64,000 nucleotides of DNA from Marinobacter sp050379415 (GTDB taxonomy: Bacteria; Pseudomonadota; Gammaproteobacteria; Pseudomonadales; Oleiphilaceae): positions 1-64,000 of the forward strand of contig NZ_JBNRLS010000006.1 of assembly GCF_050379415.1 (NCBI RefSeq). The letters run 5' to 3'. The translations under genes and the position numbers were made by a program. A model generated the notes under the pieces. That model was not told where the DNA came from and did not search any database. It was given only the letters and a program-made list of their open reading frames with translations. Every line of letters starts with the position of its first letter. Position 1 is the first letter of the stretch. Shown here in pieces: positions 56,512 through 64,000 of the stretch.

Positions 56512-57785
56512 GCTTTCCTTCCGGCCTCTGCCCACACGGCTTTCACTTCGTCCGCAATGATCCGGAGGCCTTCGGCCACGCGCTCATCGTCCTGGGAATA
56601 GGTCACCCGCAGGCACTCGTGGCGGTGGCGCCAGCCATCCTCCGGCAATCCCGGGAAGAAGTAGTGCCCGGATACCACCAGCACGCCCCTGCCCTTCAGT
56701 CGCTGGTATAGCTCCAGACTGGAGATGGGCAGGTCCGGGAACCATAACCACAGGAACATGGCGCCTTCGGGTTTATGGATATACCAGCGGCAGCTGTCCT
56801 CGCCCATAGCCTCCCGAAAGACGGCCACCGCCTTTTCCATCTTGGCCTTGTAGAAGGGGCAGACCACGTCCCGGCTCAGGGACAGAATTTCCCCGGATCG
56901 CACCAGCGGCTCCGCCAGCATGGCACCGAAACTCCCGGTGGCCAGATTCAGGATCGCATTGATTCCGGACATTGCCTTGATGATCGGCTCGGCGGCGATG
57001 ACGATACCGGTGCGTGCGGCCGGCAGGCCCAGCTTGGAGAGACTCAGGCAGAGTATGATTTGCTCGTTCCAGTTGGGATGCGCATCCACGAAGAGCAAAC
57101 TCGGGAACGGTGTGCCGTAGGCGCCGTCGACAATCAGGGGAATGTCGTGCTGCCTGGCCATCACTTCCAACCGGGCCAGCTCACCGTCGGTGATGACGTT
57201 GCCGGTGGGGTTGGTCGGCCGGGAGACGCAAATCGCCCCGGTCTCGCCGGTGACTTCCACCGCATCAAAGTCCACGCGGTATTTGAATTCATGGGCATCG
57301 GTGAACGAGATATCCGGCTGCACAGCCCGGAACAGTTCCGGCTCGATGCCGGCATCGGCATAACCGATGTACTCCGGCGCCAGGGGCAGCAGTATGTGTT
57401 TGTGGTGGCCGTCGCCATAATCGCCGCCAAACATGTTGAACAGCATGAAGAAGGCGGCCTGGCTGCCGTTGGTCAGGGCAATGTTTTCGGGTTTGAGGCC
57501 CCAGCCATACTCCCGGTTCAGCAGGTCCGCCAGCGAGGCGATAAATTGCTTCTCGCCCTGGGGCGGATCGTAGACCCCCACCAGGCGGCGGACATCATCC
57601 TCATTCCGGCTCATATCCCCGAGAATTTCCTGCACCCGCTGCTGGATCTCCGGAATATGCCCGGGATTCCCTCCGCCCATCATGATCATGTCATCCCCGG
57701 AGGCCATGGCATTTCCCAGATCGTCCATCAGGGAAGTGATGCCGGCATCGGCGGTGAATTTGCGACCAAAAGCAGAGAGTTTCAT
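56508..57785 (-). CDS. avtA: valine-pyruvate aminotransferase
   Basis: Product of 425 aa, class I/II PLP aminotransferase interconverting valine and alanine with their keto acids. The PLP Lys lies in SLSKLGLPAARTG (about 237-249); RPTNPTGNVI binds the cofactor region. The N-terminal MKLSAFGRKFTADAGI is typical of AvtA. I chose the ATG at 57785; an in-frame TTG lies 12 nt upstream. Confidence 0.92.
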   Translation of the reverse strand: MKLSAFGRKFTADAGITSLMDDLGNAMASGDDMIMMGGGNPGHIPEIQQRVQEILGDMSRNEDDVRRLVGVYDPPQGEKQFIASLADLLNREYGWGLKPENIALTNGSQAAFFMLFNMFGGDYGDGHHKHILLPLAPEYIGYADAGIEPELFRAVQPDISFTDAHEFKYRVDFDAVEVTGETGAICVSRPTNPTGNVITDGELARLEVMARQHDIPLIVDGAYGTPFPSLLFVDAHPNWNEQIILCLSLSKLGLPAARTGIVIAAEPIIKAMSGINAILNLATGSFGAMLAEPLVRSGEILSLSRDVVCPFYKAKMEKAVAVFREAMGEDSCRWYIHKPEGAMFLWLWFPDLPISSLELYQRLKGRGVLVVSGHYFFPGLPEDGWRHRHECLRVTYSQDDERVAEGLRIIADEVKAVWAEAGRKA

Positions 57786-57850
57786 GGCTCTATCCAATCA
57801 GGGCTGACAAACAGGTTTAACATCAAGTGTAGCGCGGACAGCCGGGTTGT

Positions 57851-58450
57851 TTAGCTGTCCAGGGCAATTCCGAGATTGCTGACGCCGTCATTAGCGGCTT
57901 CCGCCCTCAACTCGGCGATAAAGGACTCCTTGGGAACCCGCTGGCGTTTCAACTCAAGCACCAGGTCCCGCTGGAACATCTTGTCTTCTTTCATCAGAGG
58001 GTGGTGATCGAGCAGGCGCACCAGCTCATCTTCCGAAAGGTCTTCGCCTTCTGACATCTCGATGAAGTTCATCACCGTTGCGGTGGCCAGCTGGGAGGCC
58101 TCGGTTGCCCGATGCTTGTTGGGGTTCAGGCGGTTGAGCAACGCCTGCTCCAGTAACTGGCAGAAGTCGAAGGCCGGGTAAACGCCATAGGCATCGTAGT
58201 CGTCCACGTTGGGCGACAGGGTTTCGAGTTTGCTGAGTAACTGGGGAATGGCGGCTTCGCTGGCCTCTTTCTGGAGCATGTCCCACCCCAGGTCCAGCAG
58301 CTGGCGCATCTTGGCGCCCGTTTTCAGGCCAACGGCGTCGGCGAACAGGGCATAGTTCGGGAACGAGCGTTCCGCAAGGGCGAGCAGGAAGGCGCATTCA
58401 CGCCATCCCTGCAGTTGTGCGACGGCTTTGAGAAACTGGTTGGCGTTCAT
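57851..58450 (-). CDS. YjaG family protein (DUF416)
   Basis: Product of 199 aa, helical, with the family pattern GWRECAFLLALAERSFPNYALFADAVGL and YDAYGVYPAFDFCQLLEQAL. Function unknown. It overlaps the dcd stop by 4 nt, so is probably co-expressed with it. Confidence 0.88.
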   Translation of the reverse strand: MNANQFLKAVAQLQGWRECAFLLALAERSFPNYALFADAVGLKTGAKMRQLLDLGWDMLQKEASEAAIPQLLSKLETLSPNVDDYDAYGVYPAFDFCQLLEQALLNRLNPNKHRATEASQLATATVMNFIEMSEGEDLSEDELVRLLDHHPLMKEDKMFQRDLVLELKRQRVPKESFIAELRAEAANDGVSNLGIALDS

Positions 58451-59013
58451 GTCCTGGGCAGGGTCACGCCGGTCTGGCCGAGATATTTGCCGCCCCGGTC
58501 CTTATAGCTGGTATCGCAGACCTCATCGGACTCGAAAAACAGCATCTGGGCAACGCCTTCGTTGGCGTAGATCTTGGCCGGCAGGTTGGTGGTGTTGGAA
58601 AATTCCAGGGTCACCTGGCCTTCCCATTCCGGTTCCAGCGGCGTGACGTTCACGATGATACCGCAACGGGCATAGGTACTTTTGCCGAGGCAGATTGTGA
58701 GCACGTTTCTCGGAATCCGAAAATACTCGACGGTCCGCGCCAGCGCGAAGCTGTTGGGCGGGATGATGCAGACGTCGCCGGTGTAGTTGACGAAGCTGTT
58801 GTCGTCGAAATTCTTCGGATCGACAGTGGCGCTGTGGACGTTAGTAAAGATCTTGAATTCGTTGCTGCAGCGGACGTCGTAACCGTAGCTGGAGGTTCCG
58901 TAGGAGATGACACGGCCTTTTTCGGTTTCGCGAACCTGTCCGTGTTCGAACGGTTCGATCATGCCGTGTTGTTCGGACATCCGGCGGATCCACTTGTCGG
59001 ATTTGATGCTCAT
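58447..59013 (-). CDS. dcd: dCTP deaminase
   Basis: Product of 188 aa. It makes dUTP from dCTP for thymidylate synthesis. The trimer fold motif GKSTYARCGIIVNVTPLEPEWEGQVTLEFSN (about 110-140, with the catalytic Glu) and GVAQMLFFESDEVCDTSY are typical. Element C lies between it and the upstream mrp gene. Confidence 0.95.
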   Translation of the reverse strand: MSIKSDKWIRRMSEQHGMIEPFEHGQVRETEKGRVISYGTSSYGYDVRCSNEFKIFTNVHSATVDPKNFDDNSFVNYTGDVCIIPPNSFALARTVEYFRIPRNVLTICLGKSTYARCGIIVNVTPLEPEWEGQVTLEFSNTTNLPAKIYANEGVAQMLFFESDEVCDTSYKDRGGKYLGQTGVTLPRT

Positions 59014-59120
59014 TGGTGAAATCTCGTTTCCACTGGAAAAATTGAGGCGTAGTTTACCTGTTAGCTCGGAGTCTGTCGAAGGCTCCCGGGCTTATCTCAG
59101 GACTGCTTGTTTTGGGGGCT

Positions 59121-59228
59121 GCGAAGCCAGGGGCTGCTGTCCAAAACATGCTACAAGCACATCCCTGTGCGCTTGTTTCGGGCCGTCCCTGGCCCTCAAC
59201 AATTTTGGACAGCAGCCCCTGGCCTCGC
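59121..59228 (-). repeat. palindromic dual-hairpin element, copy C (reverse orientation)
   Basis: Arms of 26 nt (59121-59146 and 59203-59228, 25/26 complementary) around a 56-nt core that, read on the minus strand, matches copies A and B. Hairpin 1 keeps TGTT/AACA and changes the A-T pair of the upper stem to G-C (GGGCC/GGCCC). Loops are AGGGAC and AGGGAT. It begins 37 nt after the mrp stop, in sense orientation to mrp, and upstream of dcd. Confidence 0.85.
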
Positions 59229-59264
59229 GATCGAGCCTTTCGGAATTCGCCCACTAAAGCCGGC

Positions 59265-60365
59265 TTAGTGTTCGGTTACGGAAACACTTGAGATTGAACC
59301 AGACAGGTTACGCTCCCGGGTAGACAGCTCCGCACCAACCCGACGGGCAATGTCCCGGTAACGGCGGGCCACTTCAGAATCCGGCTCGGCAATGACGGAG
59401 GGGGTACCGCCGTCGGTCTGTTCCCGGATGGTCATGTGCAGTGGCAGCTGACCTAACAGGGTGGTGTCGTATTCCGCCGCGATGCGTTCGCCGCCGCCGT
59501 GGCCAAACAGGGGTTCTTCGTGGCCGCAGTTGCTGCAGATATGGACGCTCATGTTTTCGATCACGCCCAGGACCGGGATGTCGACCTTGCGGAACATTTC
59601 AATGCCTTTTTTGCCGTCCAGCAGGGCGATGTCCTGGGGGGTGGTGACGATGACGGCGCCGGTGACCGGGACTTTCTGGGCCAGGGTGAGCTGGATGTCA
59701 CCGGTGCCCGGGGGCATGTCGACGATGAGGTAGTCGAGTTCGTTCCAGAGGGTCTGTTGCAGCAGTTGCATGACGGCGCCGCTGACCATGGGACCACGCC
59801 AGACCATGGGGGTTTTCTCGGTGACGACGAAGGCCATGGAGTTGGCTTGCAGGCCGTGGGCTTCCATGGGGACGAAGTATTTGTTTTCTCTCGTATCCGG
59901 GCGTTTGCCTTCGGGTACGCCGAGCATCATGCCGATGCTGGGGCCGTAGATGTCGGCGTCGAGGATGCCGACTCTTGCGCCTTCGGCCTGCAGTGCCAGG
60001 GCAAGGTTGACGGCGGTGGTGGATTTGCCGACGCCGCCTTTGCCGGACGCCACGGCGATGATGTTCTTGACGCCTGGAACCGACGGGATGTCTTTCTGGA
60101 CTTTGTAGGAGTGGATTTTCTGGCCGACGTGGACGTCGGCGCTGTCAACGCCGTCGACGTTTTCCAGAGCGTTGGTGACGATCTGCTTGAGCGCTCCGGC
60201 AATGCCTTTGGACGGGTATGGCAGCTCGACCATGAGGGTAACTTTGCCGCTGTCGTCGGCAGACAGATTTTTGACGGCGCCGAGTTCGTACAGGTCCTTT
60301 TCAAGGTAAGGATCCCGGTATTCGCGGACAGCGGCTTCGAGGGCCTGCTGGGAAATCTGGGTCAT
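59265..60365 (-). CDS. apbC: Mrp/ApbC family Fe-S cluster carrier ATPase
   Basis: Product of 366 aa. An N-terminal MIP18-like domain (about 1-85) precedes the P-loop NTPase with deviant Walker A SGKGGVGKSTTAVNLAL (about 108-124). CSNCGHEEPLFGHGG (about 273-287) holds the CxxC that bridges the cluster in the dimer. It transfers Fe-S clusters to apoproteins. Divergent from metG, the usual arrangement. Confidence 0.94.
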   Translation of the reverse strand: MTQISQQALEAAVREYRDPYLEKDLYELGAVKNLSADDSGKVTLMVELPYPSKGIAGALKQIVTNALENVDGVDSADVHVGQKIHSYKVQKDIPSVPGVKNIIAVASGKGGVGKSTTAVNLALALQAEGARVGILDADIYGPSIGMMLGVPEGKRPDTRENKYFVPMEAHGLQANSMAFVVTEKTPMVWRGPMVSGAVMQLLQQTLWNELDYLIVDMPPGTGDIQLTLAQKVPVTGAVIVTTPQDIALLDGKKGIEMFRKVDIPVLGVIENMSVHICSNCGHEEPLFGHGGGERIAAEYDTTLLGQLPLHMTIREQTDGGTPSVIAEPDSEVARRYRDIARRVGAELSTRERNLSGSISSVSVTEH

Positions 60366-60555
60366 CGGGTTCTCCGGAATAAGCTCATGAACACGGAAAC
60401 GGGCGTTTCAGGTGAAAAATTACTGCTTGGAAGGTATCATCTGTGCCCGTTTCTGACCATATGGGGTCTTTACCTGGAACAATCAATTCGGGATCTGTGC
60501 CAGGACCCTGTTTTTGTCTTTCCAACCCTTACCAACAGAAGGTTCGGACATCACC

Positions 60556-62586
60556 ATGACGCAAGCGAGCAAGCATCAGCGCGATATTCTGGTTACCAGC
60601 GCCCTGCCCTATGCCAACGGGCCGATCCACCTGGGTCACCTGCTGGAGTATATTCAGACCGATATCTGGGTGCGCTACCAGAACATGCGTGGCCACAACT
60701 GCTACTACGTTTGCGCTGACGATGCCCATGGCACCGCGATCATGCTGCGTGCCGAGCGAGAAGGCATTACTCCGGAGCAGCTGATCGACCGGATCAGCCA
60801 GGAGCACCAGGAAGACTTTGCGGGCTTCCATATCCGCTTTGACAACTATTACTCCACCCACTCGGAGGAGAACCGTTACTTCTCCGAGTACATCTACCGC
60901 CAGCTGCAGGAAAACGGGCACATCGCCACCCGGAAGATTACCCAGTTCTTCGATCCGGAGAAGGAGATGTTTCTGGCGGACCGTTTCATCAAGGGCACTT
61001 GCCCGAAATGCAAGGCGGAAGACCAGTACGGGGACAACTGCGAGGCCTGTGGCGCCACCTATACGCCGGCGGAGCTGATCAATCCGCGCTCTGCAGTGTC
61101 CGGCGCCACACCAGTGGAGAAGCAATCCGAACACTATTTCTTCAAGCTTCCGGATTTCCACGACTTCCTGGCCAAGTGGACCCGCAGCGGCACCCTGCAG
61201 CCGCAGGTAGCCAACAAGCTGGCTGAGTGGCTGGACGCCGGTCTCCAGGAGTGGGACATCAGCCGTGATGCGCCCTACTTCGGTTTCGAGATTCCGGATG
61301 CCCCGGGCAAGTATTTCTATGTCTGGCTGGACGCCCCCATCGGCTACCTGGCCAGCTTCAAGAATCTGTGCAACCGCGAAGGCATCGACTTCGAACACTT
61401 CTGGAAAGCAGATTCCGAAGCCGAGGTCTATCACTTCATCGGCAAGGACATCATCAATTTCCACGCCCTGTTCTGGCCGTCCATGCTCCACGATGCCGGT
61501 TTCCGGACGCCGACCGCAGTCTGGGCCCACGGCTTTGTGACCGTCAACGGCAAGAAGATGTCCAAGTCCCGTGGCACCTTCATCATGGCGCGCACCTACC
61601 TGGATCATCTGAACCCGGAGTACCTGCGCTACTACTTTGCAGCCAAGCTCACCGGCAGTGTCGATGACATGGACCTGAATCTGGAAGACTTTGCAGCGCG
61701 GGTGAATTCAGATCTGGTGGGCAAGGTGGTGAACATCGCCAGCCGCAGCGCCGGATTCATCACCAAACGCTTTGATGGCCAGCTGGGCACGGTGACCGAG
61801 CATGGGAAGCTGAAGGAGTTCATCGAGGCGGGCAAGGAGATCGAGGAGTTTTTCGAGGCCCGTGAATTCGGCCGCGCCATGCGTCGGATCATGGAACTGG
61901 CGGATATCGCCAACCAGTACGTGAACGACGAGCAGCCCTGGGTCATCGCCAAGCAGGAAGGCCAGGACGACAACCTGCAGGCAATCTGCACCAATGCCAT
62001 CAACATGTTCCGTATCCTGATGACCTACCTGGCACCGGTGTTGCCGAAGACTGCCGAGGCCTCCGAGGCGTTCCTGAATGCCAGGCTGGACTGGAACAAC
62101 CGTGCGGAACTGTTGGAAAACCACGGTATCAACAAGTTCAAGCCCCTGATGAACCGCGTGGACATGGCCCAGATTGAGAAGATGCTGGATGCCTCCAAGG
62201 AGGAACTGCCTGCAGCGACTGGTCAGCCGGAACCTGCTGCCAATCTGGAGCCGATCGCCGATGAGATAGAATTCGGTGATTTCGCGAAAGTGGACCTTCG
62301 GGTCGTTAAAATTGTCAAAGCAGAGCATGTTGAGGGTGCAGACAAGCTACTTCGCCTGACTCTTGACGTGGGACATGGCGAACGCAACGTGTTTGCTGGT
62401 ATCAAGTCCGCATACAAGCCGGAGGAACTGGAAGGCCGCATGACCGTGATGGTGGCCAACCTGAAACCGAGGAAAATGAAGTTCGGCATGTCTGAGGGCA
62501 TGGTTCTGGCCGCCGGCCCGGGGGGCAAGGATATTTTCATCCTGTCGCCGGACTCCGGGGCGACCCCGGGCATGCGGGTAATGTAA
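60556..62586 (+). CDS. metG: methionyl-tRNA synthetase
   Basis: Product of 676 aa. HIGH variant HLGHLLEYI (about 23-31), zinc knuckles CPKCKAEDQYGDNCEACGA (about 145-163), KMSKSRGTFI (about 335-344), and the C-terminal EMAP-like tRNA-binding domain (about 575-676). I chose the ATG at 60556, where conservation begins (RDILVTSALPYANG). Confidence 0.97.
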   Translation: MTQASKHQRDILVTSALPYANGPIHLGHLLEYIQTDIWVRYQNMRGHNCYYVCADDAHGTAIMLRAEREGITPEQLIDRISQEHQEDFAGFHIRFDNYYSTHSEENRYFSEYIYRQLQENGHIATRKITQFFDPEKEMFLADRFIKGTCPKCKAEDQYGDNCEACGATYTPAELINPRSAVSGATPVEKQSEHYFFKLPDFHDFLAKWTRSGTLQPQVANKLAEWLDAGLQEWDISRDAPYFGFEIPDAPGKYFYVWLDAPIGYLASFKNLCNREGIDFEHFWKADSEAEVYHFIGKDIINFHALFWPSMLHDAGFRTPTAVWAHGFVTVNGKKMSKSRGTFIMARTYLDHLNPEYLRYYFAAKLTGSVDDMDLNLEDFAARVNSDLVGKVVNIASRSAGFITKRFDGQLGTVTEHGKLKEFIEAGKEIEEFFEAREFGRAMRRIMELADIANQYVNDEQPWVIAKQEGQDDNLQAICTNAINMFRILMTYLAPVLPKTAEASEAFLNARLDWNNRAELLENHGINKFKPLMNRVDMAQIEKMLDASKEELPAATGQPEPAANLEPIADEIEFGDFAKVDLRVVKIVKAEHVEGADKLLRLTLDVGHGERNVFAGIKSAYKPEELEGRMTVMVANLKPRKMKFGMSEGMVLAAGPGGKDIFILSPDSGATPGMRVM

Positions 62587-62611
62587 GGCAGCGCGAGGAA
62601 GAGCAGCTCCG

Positions 62612-63193
62612 ATGACAGAGTATTTGCTGATACTGGTCAGCACCATTCTGGTGAACAATTTCGTACTGGTTCAGTTTCTGGGCCTGTGCCCGTTCATGGG
62701 TGTGTCCGGGAAGCTGGAGACCGCCATGGGCATGTCTCTGGCCACCACCTTTGTGCTGACCCTGTCATCGGTATGCAGTTACCTGGCCTACACCTACCTG
62801 CTGGCGCCACTGGATCTGGCATTCCTGAAGACCATCACCTTCATTCTGGTGATTGCGGTGGTGGTCCAGTTCACCGAGATGGTGGTTCGCAAGACCAGTC
62901 CGCTGCTCTACCGGGTTCTGGGCATCTTCCTGCCCCTGATCACCACGAACTGCGCTGTTCTCGGCGTGGCACTTCTTAACCTTAACAAAAACAACAACTT
63001 CGTTGAGTCTGTCCTGTACGGGTTCGGTGCAGCGGCCGGTTTTTCCATGGTACTGGTGCTGTTTGCCGCCATGCGTGAGCGTATCGCGGTGGCCGATGTT
63101 CCGGTTGCCTTCCGGGGCGCCGCCATTGGTATGGTAACCGCAGGGCTGATGTCGCTGGCATTTTTGGGCTTCACCGGCCTGGTCACTGTCTGA
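62612..63193 (+). CDS. rsxA: electron transport complex subunit RsxA
   Basis: Product of 193 aa, six-helix inner-membrane protein of the Rsx/Rnf complex (ferredoxin:NAD-type, or SoxR-reducing). TEYLLILVSTILVNNFVLVQFLGLCPFMGVS holds the cluster-binding Cys region; a second, inverted half contains LPLITTNCAVLGVALL. First gene of rsxABC here, 25 nt after metG. Confidence 0.96.
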   Translation: MTEYLLILVSTILVNNFVLVQFLGLCPFMGVSGKLETAMGMSLATTFVLTLSSVCSYLAYTYLLAPLDLAFLKTITFILVIAVVVQFTEMVVRKTSPLLYRVLGIFLPLITTNCAVLGVALLNLNKNNNFVESVLYGFGAAAGFSMVLVLFAAMRERIAVADVPVAFRGAAIGMVTAGLMSLAFLGFTGLVTV

Positions 63194-63209
63194 CGGAGCA
63201 TTTGTTGTT

Positions 63210-63788
63210 ATGTGGACGGGCATTCTGATCGCCGTTGCTGTGCTGTTGGCCCTGGCCGTGGTTTTTGGCGGTCTGCTGGGCTTTGCCTCCGAACGGTTCA
63301 AGGTTGAGGGTAACCCTCTGGTCGACCAGATCGACGCCCTGTTGCCACAGACCCAGTGTGGCCAGTGCGGCTTCCCGGGTTGCCGCCCGTACGCCGAAGC
63401 CATCGCCCAGGGCGAAGCCATCAACAAGTGCCCTCCGGGCGGTGAGAGCACCATCAAGGCCCTCGCCGACCTGCTGGACGTCGAACCCCAGCCCCTGGAT
63501 GCCGAACACGGCGTCGAGCAGGCCAAGCGCGTCGCGGTCATCCGTGAGGATGAATGTATCGGCTGTACCAAGTGCATCCAGGCCTGCCCGGTGGATGCCA
63601 TCCTGGGCGCAGCAAAACACATGCACACGGTGATCGAGAGCGAGTGCACCGGTTGCGACCTGTGCGTCGAGCCGTGTCCGGTTGACTGTATCGACATGGT
63701 CACTCTCGAACCGGACATCCGCACCTGGACCTGGACACCGCCGAGTTCCGGAATCATTGCCACTGACCGCCAGGGAGCCAGCGCCTGA
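63210..63788 (+). CDS. rsxB: electron transport complex ferredoxin subunit RsxB
   Basis: Product of 192 aa. N-terminal membrane helix (about 4-26), then a 4Fe-4S domain (CGQCGFPGCRPYAEAI) and two ferredoxin-type clusters (CIGCTKCIQACP and CTGCDLCVEPCP, about 114-160). It passes electrons within the Rsx complex. 16 nt after rsxA, one-base overlap with rsxC. Confidence 0.96.
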   Translation: MWTGILIAVAVLLALAVVFGGLLGFASERFKVEGNPLVDQIDALLPQTQCGQCGFPGCRPYAEAIAQGEAINKCPPGGESTIKALADLLDVEPQPLDAEHGVEQAKRVAVIREDECIGCTKCIQACPVDAILGAAKHMHTVIESECTGCDLCVEPCPVDCIDMVTLEPDIRTWTWTPPSSGIIATDRQGASA

Positions 63789-64000
63789 TGACTCAATTGT
63801 GGGATTTCTCCGGCGGCATCCATCCGGCCGAGAACAAGCAGCAGTCCACCTCCGGACCGATCCGGACAGCCGGGTTGCCCGAACGTCTGGTGCTGCCGCT
63901 GCAACAACATATCGGTGATCCCGCAGAACCACTGGTGGAAGTCGGTGAACGGGTGCTGAAGGGACAGAAGATCGCCGATGTCACCATCGGCATGGGCGTA
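63788..64000 (+). CDS. rsxC: electron transport complex subunit RsxC (5' part only)
   Basis: The first 71 residues of RsxC; the gene runs off the window. LWDFSGGIHPAENKQQS and the PLQQHIGDPAEPLVEVGERVLKGQKIA biotinyl-like segment are the conserved N-terminal part. ATGA-type overlap with rsxB. Confidence 0.92.
   Translation, partial: MTQLWDFSGGIHPAENKQQSTSGPIRTAGLPERLVLPLQQHIGDPAEPLVEVGERVLKGQKIADVTIGMGV

Overview
The window reads as chromosome of a marine gammaproteobacterium, most likely Marinobacter or a close relative. This is inferred from gene order (alaS-lysC-csrA-tRNA, purN/purM-DUF2066-CDP-alcohol transferase-hda, lptFG/pepA/holC/valS, apbC/metG/rsxABC), from Na+-linked energetics (oadGAB and an N-type ATPase) and from high-GC coding sequence. 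No species marker is present, so the genus is an inference.

Left part (1-11.3 kb): a chromosomal integron. At least eight cassettes (attC sites at about 1, 425, 766, 1475, 1866, 2429, 2820 and 3758) lie in one orientation on the minus strand and run off the left edge. They include a HEPN-domain protein, small membrane proteins and a duplicated cassette. A repeat-rich attI region and a divergent intI follow. intI has a perfect LexA box. One gene further on (phhB), a second near-identical LexA box heads the imuA-imuB-dnaE2 mutasome. Gene capture and error-prone repair therefore share SOS control within 1.6 kb.

Middle part (11.5-30.6 kb): the oxaloacetate decarboxylase Na+ pump (oadGAB), dbpA, a DUF2058 gene, a secreted Gly/Gln repeat protein and two tandem paralogous surface-type proteins with a C-terminal sorting signal. 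Then comes a complete N-ATPase operon (atpDCQRBEFAG), led by and translationally overlapping an N-terminally truncated PEP-synthase-like gene.

Right part (30.7-64 kb): two identical tRNA-Arg(ACG) and one tRNA-Ser(GCT), csrA, lysC and alaS, then housekeeping genes: LPS export (lptFG), pepA, holC, valS, panE, a cobalamin adenosyltransferase, ampDE, nadC, a ParA, hda, purMN, avtA, dcd, apbC/mrp, metG and the start of rsxABC.

The most unusual signal is a family of three intergenic elements (11336-11439, 40735-40842 and, reversed, 59121-59228). Each has locus-specific inverted arms of 25-27 nt around a conserved core of about 54 nt. The core folds into two hairpins whose loops all match C(ANGGAN)G, the CsrA/RsmA recognition hexaloop. 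Nearly all substitutions between copies are compensatory or loop-matched, and every core is in sense orientation 27-61 nt downstream of a stop codon. I propose an undescribed family of 3'-UTR, CsrA-binding structured elements; csrA itself is in the window.
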